Source of the DNA: Ettlia oleoabundans
Taxonomy: Eukaryota > Chlorophyta > Chlorophyceae > Chlamydomonadales
NCBI GenBank assembly: GCA_019693395.1
Contig: JAAMXP010001414.1
Location: 1 to 60,093, forward strand
DNA: 60,093 nucleotides
Direction: 5' to 3'
Shown in pieces: positions 28,116-39,200 of this stretch. Positions within the stretch are counted from its first letter, which is position 1; each line of letters begins with the position of its first letter. A program made the position numbers and the translations under genes. Under the pieces are notes generated by a model, which saw only the letters and a program-made list of their open reading frames with translations, had not been told where the DNA came from and made no database searches.

Positions 28116-29903
28116 GCTTTCAGCCGCTAACGCATGGCCTTCTGCTCCTAATGTGCGAGGCCGTGGTCAATTGGCTGGCATGCATGTCAACACATGCCAA
28201 GTGACATGCAGCCTGGGGTATTTTGCGGTGTAGGTGCCAGCTGCGACGGGAACGTGGTTAGCGGCAGCACTCCTTGCGCAGCAGCCATGGGTTTACCATG
28301 TCCATGCCTGGGCCAACTGCCAATGGCTCAGCAACCCTACCCATGATTGCCAGGGGCAACCACTTCTATTGGCAAGCTGCACTTCAGCCTCCCCACACTC
28401 TTCCTCCGCAGATGCGCTTTTGAATCTGCCTGCCAACCAACCAGCATTTCATTACATTACAAGTTCAAGTACAAGAAGGCCTAGTGTGCCTGTCAACCAC
28501 CATTTATGCAGTACTGTACTGATACTGCAATTCATTTGTATGCAAGAACTGACTGATGGTCCTTGCCAGCCAGGAATGAGCAATGCAGATAGCGATCTTG
28601 CCTGCAAGTCTTAATAACCAGCCAGCAAAGCTGGTGCTGCTACTGCCCTGCCTGCCTGCTGTGTTCAAAGCTGCCAATGCACCATCGGTATGGCCATAAT
28701 ATAAGCACACTGCAAACAATGTCCACTGGTGCGGGGAGCTTCTGCATGAAAGAATGAACCTAGAAGCTGTATGCGACATAACCTGGGTGACAGGTGCCTG
28801 ATGCCGCCGCATAGATGGCTCCCGATACGGCATCACTGCCACATTCACGGCCCCAGCTATCGCAGCCAGAGGGGTACTCTGTCTGATTCTGACCTTGCAT
28901 CTCACCTTGCAAGTATTGAGCATGACAAAGATGCAAACCGCTCACAGTGGAAACCAGATTGGGCGGCTGGCAAGGCATGACGCAGCGCCACCCTGGGAGT
29001 TCTGTACCGACTAGAGCGTTGTGCTGTGCTGCCCACATTTTTGCTGTAGCATCTGTGCTGCATGGAAGGCTGCCTGCTGGCGGGGCCATGTTACCATGCT
29101 GGGGTCGCTGCAGAAAGTGAAGCACTAGCGCTGCAAGGACACCCGTGATAGCTTGTCAACCTGCCGCGCGTGTTGTATGGTGGTGCCAAGCTTCCTCCAC
29201 CCCCCAACTGGCAGTGATCACTGCTACGGAAATCTGCTTGCTGCGCACAAACAGAATCACGGTAAAGTCATCCATAGGGATAGGCACCATGTGCCGCTGG
29301 GGCAGCTGTGCCAAAGCCGCTTTCCCCCCTTCCTATTATTGCTGACGGTACATCCAGTGTGCCGCCAGTCCACGAGTTTCTATGGTCTGGCAAAGCACCA
29401 CAGCAGCTTAATGAGGTTCTCACTGAGAATGCCGTTGTATGCTCGTGCCCGACCATAACAGCATGGTGAAATCATAGCACCTTCTGGGTGGGCGAGCTCA
29501 ACAGGCGTTGCCCGCTCTACGCCTGTGCATTGGCAGCGGCAGCAAAGCTCACCTTGCTGCACCCTCCACAAAATGCTGCAGGCATGGCTGGCAGTGCTGG
29601 AACCCTCCCTGCTTGCCCCTGCTGCGTGTTGCTATGCCAGGGCCAGCGGCGCAGGGCTGCCGCGGGCGACCGCCGCCGATGAGGCTGAGGAGGCCTCGGC
29701 TGCCTTGGCTGCGCCGGATCGCCGCCATCGCTGAAGTGGTGTTGCAATCGCTGGCTTGTGCGTTTCAGAGGCTGCTGTGCGTTAGCAGTAGCAACAGGGT
29801 GCCAGCAGCAGCGGATGGCGACTTAGGGTCCGCTCGAGCGCCGCTGTTATCATCATATGGCAATGTAACGCGAATGGGGCGATATAAGGATAAGTTGAGG
29901 GGT

Positions 29904-29967
29904 CGGGTGACATTCGGCGGGTAGGGTGACGGGGGGCCGGGTGACGCGTTACGGGGGGAGGTGACCA
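29904..29967 (+). repeat. Cluster of GGGTGAC words
   Basis: Four imperfect GGGTGAC/AGGTGACC words spaced 13-23 bp apart, upstream of the DUF1995 gene start at 30124. They could be promoter elements or chance in G-rich sequence. Confidence 0.35.
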
Positions 29968-30123
29968 TCTACTGTGTTTCTCCTGCGCTACAATCCACAA
30001 TACTTCTCATTACTGTAGGGGAGTGTGGCGGCTTGCTTTTTGCCACAAAGCCCTGACACTCACTCAGCAGCGCCTGGTCCTTTGAGCCGCATAAACTCAG
30101 CACTGGTAGCAGACCATCGCCCA

Positions 30124-32445
30124 ATGTCGGCCCTCGCTCAAGCACCGCGTGCAGGCATCGTTGCCCAGGGCGCAGCCGGAGCCTGCCGTCGTCGCCGCTC
30201 TGCCGCGGCACCCTTGCGCAGCGTAAGCAGCCGAAGCACTGCAGGCCAGCAGCGGATGCAGCTTCAGCAAGTGCGAGCCAGCAGCGAGGAAAAGCCAGAG
30301 CAGCAGCAAGCGCAGGAGACGGAGCAGCAACTCGGCAGCGGCTCTGCAGCAGCGGGGGACGCGGAGGACGAGCAGTACGTTCAGCTGGGTCCTCGGGATG
30401 ATGATGTGCTGCCTGACAGCCTGACCGACGCTCTTGAGGATGCCAGCAGGGCCACAGTGGAGGCGCTGGAGCGTGGAGTGGACCGCTGCGTGGTGAGGCG
30501 ACAGGCCGGGACGCGCCAGCATTTGTACATGTGAAACTCGGGTTGTGACTGCACTGGCTGCCGAGGCTTGTCGGCGTGTCGCCGACCCCTGTCTGACTCA
30601 AACAAGACATTGTTGCTGACTTACCACAATGCCTGAGTAACTTGGCCTGGCTGACTCGCCACATACCCCGGCCTTGCAGGACCTTCACCCCTCCCGCCAT
30701 GCCGCACTGTGTTCTTGCAATCAGCTTCATTTCTTTCCCCTGCCCAGGTTGAGATTCTGCTGCCTGAGCTGTGGGATCCCTTGAGTGGCCCTGTGTATGC
30801 CGAAGAGGGGGACCAGCAGCGGTTTTGGAAGCTGACGCGCCGCTTCCTGGACAACTTGGCAGCCGCCATGCCGGACAAGCGCATACGCGCGGTGAGGGGG
30901 GCTGGCTGGCGCTGGGCAATTGCTTGCGCGTGAATGGGTGGGGCATGCATAGTTGAGTGAGGGAGGGAGAGAGGAAGAGAAGGGAGACAGCGAGGGAGGA
31001 AGAGAAGGGGGGGGGGGGGNNNNNNNNNGGAGACGTGATAGGAGAGAAAGCATTGACAGGTAAGCTGACACACATGCAGAGCAGGTTGCATCACACAAGC
31101 GCTGGGTGGGCGGGAGTTCAGCAGTCATCACTGTTTCACCCCTGTCCGTCCTGCAGGTGTACCCTGATGTGGGTGTCTCTGCCATGCTGAAGAGCCAGTG
31201 GACCGACGCCGCCTTCTCCTTTGCATCCCTCAATGACAGGCGGCCAGTGGCAGCTGATGACGACTTGGTGGTGCTGGCAGCACCAGACCCGCCTGGGGCA
31301 GATGATGCCATCCGCATCTCACAGGGTGAGTGGCTTTGGGTTGCCTCAGAGCGTTCCTCTCAAGCTAGCCCGCAAGTAGATGCCTATCCAGCCGGCCTGA
31401 TTTGCACTTAGACCACCAGATAAGCCAGACGTCGGCTTGACCGCGAAAGATTTGCAATCTCAGCCTGCCCATCCAATCTCTCCCTGCCTGTATTGCTTTC
31501 GTACCCCTGCCAGTGCCTCTCTGCCCCTGCGTCCATTCTATCTAACCCCACTCAAGCCCACCTGCTGTTCCCCCTGACCACCTTGCCTGCCACCACCCCC
31601 ATCACGCGCAGGCCTTGCTGAGGGTCAGTGCCTCGTGATGTTCAACCCACGCCTGGCCAGCGGCGACGTGGGTGTGGGGCTGTCCATCCGGCGCATGCGC
31701 GAGTCCTTCCTCAACCGCTTCACCACCACCTACAGCCTGCGCCCCATTGCAGACGTGGGATCCATCTTCCGCCGCTACCCCGGCATGTGGCAGGTGCGCA
31801 TTATGAGGCGTTCATGCAGCTGGCATTCGGGGGGGGGGCCAGGCATGGGAGGTGAAGCTGGGGATGGGTGGGTATGCTGTGGCGAGGGGTGGTGATCATT
31901 TGGGTGTTGGATAGCTGTCAGGACAATTGCATGTTTGGCAACTTGTTGCATCCCCAACACTTGTCTCAAGCATGCTGGGTGGCAGTGTTCACAAACTTTG
32001 CCTTCCTGCTTCTTTCCCCTCTGCTGCACTGCAGGTATTTGTGCAGGATCCGGAGGTACAGGGGCGTTACAAGCTTGTGGCTGAGCGCCTGTCCCGCCCA
32101 GGTGAAGCAGCATGCTGCGCACACATCCTTTCATCTGGCCTGCTGATTGTGCCGGAGTTTGAAACCAAGCTGCCTAGGTGCTGCCGCTGTCCTGTTTGGG
32201 CTTGGCCCCGTCATTGGTGCTTCTGTACCTGCCGTTTGACCTGCGACTGTTCATCGCAAATTTGTCTGCCCGTGACCATTGTGTGTTCAGGCGGCGAGGC
32301 GCTTGACTACATTTTGATGGAGGCCCTGGGCGGGCCCTCAGAAGGCGAGGGCGGCCAGGCAGGCGGCGGCGCCTCTGGCTTTGTCAACCAGCTTGGCGTC
32401 ACAATCAGCGGGCTGCAGCGCTTCATGCGCTCCTTGTCGCAGTGA
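30124..32445 (+). CDS. DUF1995 protein, LPA3-like PSII assembly factor
   Basis: Member of the plant and algal plastid family DUF1995, which includes LOW PSII ACCUMULATION 3 of Arabidopsis, a stromal factor assisting CP43 assembly. Exons 30124-30492, 30748-30891, 31157-31325, 31612-31793, 32035-32101 and 32291-32445 encode 361 residues. The N-terminus is a clear chloroplast transit peptide rich in Ala, Arg and Ser up to QLQQVRASSEE. A Gln/Glu-rich stretch precedes the domain, which includes VEILLPELWDPLSG, RFLDNLAAAMPDKRIRAVYP, LVVLAAPDP, CLVMFNPRLASGDVGVGLSI, RRYPGMWQVFVQDPEVQGRY, and the end VTISGLQRFMRSLSQ. Several DUF1995 paralogues exist in plants and I cannot tell which is the true orthologue. 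A 9-base N gap (31020-31028) lies in an intron. Confidence 0.85.
31009..31028. other. G run and 9-base assembly gap
   Basis: A G homopolymer followed by nine Ns in the second intron of the DUF1995 gene. It has no coding effect. Confidence 0.9.
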
Positions 32446-32731
32446 GATTGTGGCAGTCGCCTACATGCAGTAAATTCGCCTCACGACGGCTGTGCTGGAC
32501 GCAGTGGTTGCAGAGCTGCAGGTCTGGGGCAGCACAGTCGCGGAATGCGCGTCAATGGTACACACTGTGTCTGCCAGCAAAAAATGTATCTGAGGTATAC
32601 AAACATTGGTCTACATGACATACATTGAAAAACAACATGAAATCACGTAGGTGAAATGCAGTCAGCAACAAACATGGAAAGATTGTTGGGGGCAGGTAGC
32701 CTGAGAGGCTGCTTGCCCACGGCTGTTGCGT
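32446..32731. other. Convergent 3' spacer
   Basis: 286 bp between the DUF1995 stop and the stop of the small secretory gene. AT-rich at 32575-32660, consistent with 3' UTR. No exact TGTAA was seen. Confidence 0.4.
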
Positions 32732-33269
32732 TTAGAACAATGATACTTGCTCGTCCCGCTCGATATACTTGATACAGCTGCTGGCGGAGTCGTCCTGGCA
32801 CAGCCACAGCAGTGTCGCACGAGAGAGGTTGCCAACAAGCAGGGGCATGGTGTCGGTGAGGGGTGCCAGTCCTAGGGCGTCGCTCGGGTCGAGCTCAGGT
32901 GCTGCACCCACAATGTCAAGCAGCTGCTGCCGCTGCCCCAGGCTTTTCGCGCTTATTATGTAGCGTTCGCGGTCCGGGGCCTCGCCAATGGGCACTAGAT
33001 CACCGCCTGCAATGGGGAGAGGGGGCTTGTGCAGTTGAATGAGGCTATGCCAACTTTGGCTTTAGCAGCGGCGGGAGCCGCCGCACCCAAGGCTCAAACC
33101 GCCCGTTCTCGGGGGCGGCCGCGGCCCCCTAGCTCATGCGGTCACCTATCCTCAGAGTGAAAGAGCACTGGAAGTCCTCGTTCTCCTCCGTGCCCGCGGC
33201 CCCGGTAACCATAACCAGCAGAAGAGGGGCCAGTAGTGTAAGTAGTTTCATTCCTTGACACTTGTCCAT
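32732..33269 (-). CDS. Small secretory-pathway protein of unknown function
   Basis: Two exons, 33269-33146 and 33006-32732, encode 132 residues. The N-terminus is a textbook ER signal peptide: MDKCQGMKLLTLLAPLLLVM followed by small residues, with cleavage likely near VTGAAG. The mature part is about 105 residues, acidic at its start (TEENEDF), with three cysteines (QCSF, WLCQ, SSCI), and has the segments RYIISAKSLGQRQQLLDIVG and LVGNLSRATLLWLCQDD; NLS is a possible N-glycosylation site. No transmembrane segment and no KDEL-type tail are present. I do not recognise a family. The start could equally be the ATG at 33251. It faces POC5 across a 241-bp divergent promoter. Confidence 0.65.
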
Positions 33270-33510
33270 GCGGTTTGTGTCGAATGAGGGAGAGACAAAG
33301 AAGAATGAAAGCTCCAATGCAGGAGCGCATTACTTGACTACAAGCAACGCCTGCGACATGGACACCGCTCGGGCGGCCTGCAGACGTGTTCCACAATCGC
33401 GAGACAAGTTTTGTAGCTCCAGAAGTGATTCAGGCTCCCCCGCCGAACGGCGCGGACCGACACTTTGCTGACCGTCAATGCCTCTGTGAATCGGCCTGAG
33501 GAAGGGCACC
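33270..33510. promoter_or_regulatory. Compact divergent promoter, secretory protein / POC5
   Basis: Only 241 bp separate the two opposed start codons, so both promoters and both 5' UTRs must share it. No TATA box is visible in either direction. Confidence 0.55.
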
Positions 33511-35829
33511 ATGGCAGAAGGAGACGATACTGGAATTATCATGGCCCCCCAAGCGGCGCTGCAGCCGCACAGTGCTACAGTCGCAGTGCAAGCCTTGACC
33601 CCCGCCCTGTGCCCGGCCGCTGCATCGTGTGCCCCTTGCAACACGGCTGCCTACGATGATGTTGACCTGGATGCCGCGGCACTGAAATTGGACGAACACT
33701 CGCGTTCTTTGCGAGCAGACATGCTTGCGCACCTGCTGGACTGCAAGCGGCGGCTGGGGGACAGGCAGCAGCAGGCGGCGAATGCTGCTGCCACCCAGGC
33801 TGCCACGCAACTGGCTGCCAAGCAACAGGTGGGCTGCAACAGCATCTAGTTCAATTCCCTCCACCCGGCTGCTGATCAATTTGCACACTGATATTGCCCG
33901 CTAGGCTGGCAGCCTGTCATGCATGGCAGCAGGAACAAAAAGGTGCCATCCTCCCCCTCCCCCTGCAGGAGTTGAATGCTGCCAGCACCCAGTTGGCACG
34001 GCAGCGTGAGATAGTGAAGCGCACTGGTTCCGTGCTCTACAAGGCAGCGTGCTGGCGAAGGCACCTGGCTCTTGGGTGCATGGCATGGCGCGCATGGCGG
34101 GCGCACTACTGCAGGTGCAAACAGAGAGTTGATTTCTTAAGTGGCGAATGTGAGCCTCCTGGCCAACTAGCATTGACAACAGCGCACGCACCATGTCCAT
34201 CCACCGACTGATGCTGTGGTCGTTTTCCTCCTGCAGGCAGCGCCGCCTTGCCGCCCAGATACAGGCTGGAACGAGGCATTACGAAATGGCCACGCTGCAG
34301 CGGCGGGTGTTCAGGATGTGGCGGGCGCATGCAGCTGCCCAGTGGCGCCCGAGGGTGTGTACGTACCTTGACCCAATGCTGCAGCTCTCCTTGTTACCAT
34401 GTCGCGTTGTGCACTGGTGGCTACACATTACCAAGTATGACCCTTCAGCAATTGGTTCCTGATATTTTGGCTGCAGGTCAGGGCACAGGCCGCCGCTGCT
34501 GTGGAGGCTGAGCGCCAGAACATCAGGCAGGAGGCTGAGGCGGCAGCCAGCCTGCAGGCTCAGGTACGCTAGACATGCACCAGTGCTCGGCCCAGCAGCT
34601 TATTTGCGATGCGCAGACTATTGACAGAAATGTTGAGCATGCCAGATCTCTTGTTCATGTTTGTTGAGTTGCACGCCTGCCAATCTTCATTTGCCCGCAG
34701 CGTGTGGCTGAACTGGAGAGCCAGCTGGCAAGGGCCCTGGCTGCACGTGCGGCACTTGAAGCCGACACTAAAAGGGCCTTCATGCGGGGCGTGTGCGCTC
34801 TAAACATTGAGGTGAGGAGCATAAATGAGAGTTTTGCAGTGTGGTGGCACATGTAGTGATGTTGACTTTCAGATGCTGCAAGTTGCTCTCCCACGGCGCA
34901 TCTGCGGATTGCCCTTCCTGCAGGCAATGGCGCTGATGAAGGGCGGCCTGCCGACCGGCAGCACAGAGTCGTCTGCAAGTCAGTGTGAGCCTACCACGGC
35001 TGCTGCCAGATCAGGCCCGGCAGTAAGTGGTCACCAGCCAGATCAGCCTGCTCTTGTTGAGCACCCACAGCAACCGGTTGCCAAGGAGCAGGCGGGCCCG
35101 CCTCAGGGGGCAGAATGGACGATCAGTGTGGCTCCAGGGCCGCAACGGGGCCCACCCACAGGATTAATCCCAACCCTATCGCCTCAAATGCCACCCCACG
35201 TCTTGCTGGGAGGCATGCTGCCCTCTTCTGTTTGGCCTGCTGGAATCAAACATGGTTCTGGTTCCAATGTGGCGTCAGGCGCTGTCTGGGGTGATGAGTC
35301 GGCGGATGGACACACCTCAACTGCCTTGGGTGGCAGGTTGCTGCCTAAGCCAGCACCAGAAACAGCCAAGCCCATTGTCAGCATCACTCCCAGGGAGCCA
35401 GTGGGTGTCATGCCGCTGCCTGCTGATGGCCAGCGCCATGCAGTCAGGCACACCATCCCCAGCTCGGCAGGCAGTCACATGAGGCCTGCCACTGCTCTTC
35501 CCTGCAGCCTGCCAAGCAATGTGCCGCCTCACGTGGCTGCCCGGCTGGCAGGCCAAAGCTCAGCTGCAGCTTGCATGCAGCCTCTGGCAGCTCCTGCCAG
35601 GCGCCAGTCTGGCCACGTGTCTGCTGGCCAGAAGCTTCAGCAGCAGCAGCCGCAACAGCAGGTGGTCTCAAAACGTTGCCTTGCAGGTCAGCGGAGGGTC
35701 GCAGCAGGGTCGCGTCCCAGTGGGCAGCAGCTGGTTGTGCGGGGTGGGGTATTAGCGTCTCATGCGGAACCGGCGCATGGCTGCACTGCAACCATGGCCG
35801 GTGCAGTAGCGGCGCAGTGGCGTTCCTGA
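33511..35829 (+). CDS. POC5: Centriolar protein POC5 homologue
   Basis: POC5 is a centrin-binding protein of the centriole lumen, needed for centriole elongation and basal-body structure. Exons 33511-33828, 33969-34114, 34237-34354, 34477-34563, 34701-34811 and 34924-35829 encode 561 residues. Coiled-coil and Sfi1-like centrin-binding segments are visible: LYKAACWRRHLALGCMAWRA and TLQRRVFRMWRAHAAAQW, both with the W/R spacing of Sfi1 repeats. Then comes a Glu/Ala/Arg coiled coil and the family's most conserved block, RAFMRGVCALNIEAMALM. The last 300 residues are Pro/Ser/Gln-rich and disordered, with a small conserved-looking piece KPIVSITPREPV near the middle. TGTAA at 35995 is a likely polyadenylation signal. 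Its presence implies that the organism builds centrioles, at least at some stage. Confidence 0.85.
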
Positions 35830-36227
35830 TCAAGTGTTCCTTGCCCGCCTTTCAAGCTGACCTGCACTCCCGACTGAGGCATCGCCCCGTCACAGGCAAT
35901 TTCAACGATGTCACTGTTGATTTACTCATTGCTCGACAGAGTTTCTAAACAAAGCTTACGGGTATTGGCAACCATAACGATTCTTGTAAATTGTGGAGCT
36001 GGGAAAGATGGTGTGTGGAACAAGGAAATTAAACACAGCAGTGAAGGAGGAGATCTCAGCAGCAGTGTAAAGGGCGCATGATTCCCTGCACATGAGATCT
36101 ATGTGTTTATGATGCATGGTTTCTACTTTCTACTCGATTTTGACGGGAAGTGAGTGCTACCGCTCTGCTGTTGCTGTGGTTTGCTGTGGAAAATACAGGT
36201 GATACCTTCATGCTGGCTGGTGGCATG
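35830..36227. other. Convergent 3' region, POC5 / ZIP transporter
   Basis: 398 bp, with TGTAA at 35995-35999 and again at 36066-36070 on the plus strand, 166 and 237 nt after the POC5 stop. No TTACA is seen for the minus-strand gene. No coding exon is evident. Confidence 0.5.
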
Positions 36228-39200
36228 TTATCGCGCCTGCAGCAGGAGCTGCACGCTGAGGCAGTATGGGGTGAAGCAGCACAATGCGTACCGCAGCACC
36301 GCCAGCACACCGGTGGCAGCCAGGCCAAGCAGCAGCCCACCGCGGGTGCTGGGGGCCTTGACTGCTGCACCTGCGCCATAGCAGAACACTGCAGCAGCAC
36401 AGAGGGCCCCGCCTGCCACCGCCTGAGCAGTGTTTGTAATGCCAAAAGGATAAAGCATAGATTTGACCAGCGTGGCAGTGTGGGCTGACTCATGGGCCCG
36501 AGCCGCCGTCATGGAAGCTGCCACAGCTGCCACTGCCGCCACACCACCACCCAGCCAGGCACCAACCGCCAAGCCGCTGCGTCCAGGCAGTGTGCGGGCA
36601 AGCGCGCCCGCCCCAAGCCCTGGCCCCGCCATGAACAGCGCCGCGGCAGGTAGGATGGCGGCGGACCGGTCTTCTCCCAACAGCAGTAAGCTGCAGGCCA
36701 GGTGCCACCCTGTCGTTATGCTGCCTCCCACCAGCGCCATCAGGGCAGCAGCCCCCGCCGATAGCTGGATCGGGGGCAATAACCCCGCGTGCCGCAGACC
36801 GCGCAGCGGCGGCATCGGGCCACCGTTGGGCGTCGCCGTAACGCTGGCAAACACGCCAGAGTCTGCGCCTGGCAGGCTGCCGCCGCCTCTGTGGTAGGGC
36901 GCCTGGTAGTGCAGGGAGCTGCTGCTGCCGCCAAAGCCGTTGATGATGCCACCGTTGTGCTGGCTGTCCGCCAGCGCTGCAGGGTCATGGGGGTGCGGCG
37001 GCTGCGCCTGGCCGTTGCTGCGGAACAGCGGGTGTGCTGCGTGCACTTGGTGGTGCAGGTGGTGCTGCTGGTACATGCTGGCATACTCGAGAGCTTCCAC
37101 ATCAGCTGGGCCCACCGCTGCGCCACTGTTGCTGCCGTGGCTGTTTCCCACCAAGGCGTCTTCCGCCCCCTTGCCCTTGGCCAGCAGCTTGCGGGCGGCT
37201 GCTGCCGAAGAACTACCCGCCCAGCTGAGCAGCTGCCGATGCAGCAGCACAGCCAAAGCTGCGCCTGCAGCGCCTGCCGCAGCAGTGTGCAGCGCCGGCA
37301 CCTGCGGCCGCCACAGCAGCTGGTCCGCCACAGCACCACCCCCGGCGCTTAGGGCCACTGCCGCCGCAACGCCCCAGGCCACCGGAGCAGGCACAGCACT
37401 GCCGCCCAGCACGCCGCCACCCACAGCAGCCGTCACTATGGCCGGCAGCAGCACCAGCAGCGGCGGGGCCATGCGTACCATCACCAGCGCGGCAGCGGGG
37501 GCGGAGCCCACCGGCCCAAACCCGCCCTCCGCCTGTTCCATGCTGGCAAACAGCATGCGGAAGCCTTCCAGCCCCGCTGCAGATACTGTGGCAGCCGTGG
37601 CAACCTGCATAGAGTGCGGCAGATTACACAACAACAACGGCGGGAGAAGGGTGACTGGCGGAACAAGGTGTCGGTTCAGGCACCAGCCAGCAAACGGCAG
37701 TGAAGCAGCCGAGATGACCCAATGTTCCGTCAGCCCACTTCATGTGCAAAGCCCGCCTACTGTTTTGCTGGACTGGCCCCAAGTCAGCCACCTAGCGGCC
37801 GGCTGGCTCGCGTGATGCAGCATAGCATACGCAGGGCAGACGCAACACAGCAAACATGGGGAACAGAAGCCACCTGCTTCACAGCACCGCCCTGCCAAGT
37901 GCTCTGCTGTGTTGTCGTACGCTGTGCTGCGCTACGCTGTGCTATATTGCTGTGCGGGCCCACCTGTGCTGCTGGCGTGTGCTCCAACGCATCCGGCAGC
38001 AGCTCGGCAAACACCATCCAGACCATGCACCCCGCAGCAAATCCCAGGGCCACGGGCAGCACCATCTGCAGGGATAAGGACATGACATCACCAGCAGGGA
38101 TGTCGGTGATGGTAGAGGATGGCAAAGTCGGGGTGGAAACAGCTAATGCCGGGCGCGTGCAGGACCCGGAATCTTGTCGCAGCTGGTGGGATGGCATGAG
38201 CTATACAGCTCTATACTAGCTAAGTGCAGCACACTGTGCATAGTCAGCAGCAAGCCTGACTTCTAGAAGTGCAGCTAAGAGTGGCTGATCACAGAAAGAA
38301 AGCAGTAAAAGGATGACCACCCACCGTAAACGCCTCCACAAACACGAATGAAGGGATAGCCACCAGCGGCTGCGGCAGGCAGGTGAGCACTGACCAGCCC
38401 AGAGCACGGCGTGGGCTCACGCCCTGCCCCACCAGCACAGTGGCCTTGGCCAGGCCCTCGGGGATGTTGTGCACACCAATGGCCAGCGTGGTGAGCAGGC
38501 CCTGCAGAAGAAGAAAGACAGAAGGCAGAAGAAGCAAGTGCATACGGTTGGGCCCTTTCAAACAGCAGAGCAGTTCATGGCGGCAGCAGCCGCCAACAGC
38601 AATGGGTTGGATTGCTGGAAAACTCACTTTGCTAGTCTGCACACATGGGCCTACTGCCCCTTAATATACATCTAGCCATCCCAAGCATCCACCCACCCCA
38701 GTCACCCACCCACCTGTGTCCAGCCGCGCTCGCCGCAGAAGGACACCCCCACGGCGCATCCCTCCCCAAGCGCATGTGCCGCCATGATGCCCACCATCAG
38801 CACAGTCTTGCGTGCTGCAGCAGAGGCAGGCAACACAGCAATAGCAGCAGCGACAATGATAAGCGCCAGAGCGAGTGGTATGCCGACAAGCAGGGACGGG
38901 CCGCACAGGCAGTACAGGCAGGAGCAGGTGCAACACGACCAAGAAAGCCTGTAACCAATGAGCCAACCAGCTGCATCACATAACCGCCTGTAATAGCCCA
39001 ACCAGGCAACTATAGCTGCGGCGTCTCCACTCCTGTGGCTGCTCTTGAGCAGCCGAGCACCCACTTACCCACAAGTTCACCCACAAGTTCCCTCACCCAC
39101 CTGAGGACCCCTGCAGCGACCCAAACTGTATGTCCTCATACGCCGCCAGCTGCTGCTGCACCCAGCGGATGAAGGAGCCGCCCAGCAGCACACCGCCCAC

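Larger units (their letters stand above)
27467..30123. other. 2.66-kb gene-poor interval
   Basis: Between the divergent starts of clpF and the DUF1995 gene. It is visibly less GC-rich than the exons around it. Several open frames overlap one another on both strands, but none shows a domain or a run of good splice junctions. The most gene-like is a minus-strand ATG frame of 119 codons at 28115-27756. A cluster of GGGTGAC-like words lies at 29904-29967. I can support no RNA gene here. Confidence 0.4.

Noticed and set aside
27678..28233. Possible plus-strand gene in the gene-poor interval
   Set aside because: Overlapping frames on both strands, no domain, and no supporting splice sites or poly(A) signal.
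36463..37815. Long plus-strand frames opposite the ZIP transporter exon
   Set aside because: Shadow frames of a GC-rich coding exon; the minus strand has clear ZIP motifs.
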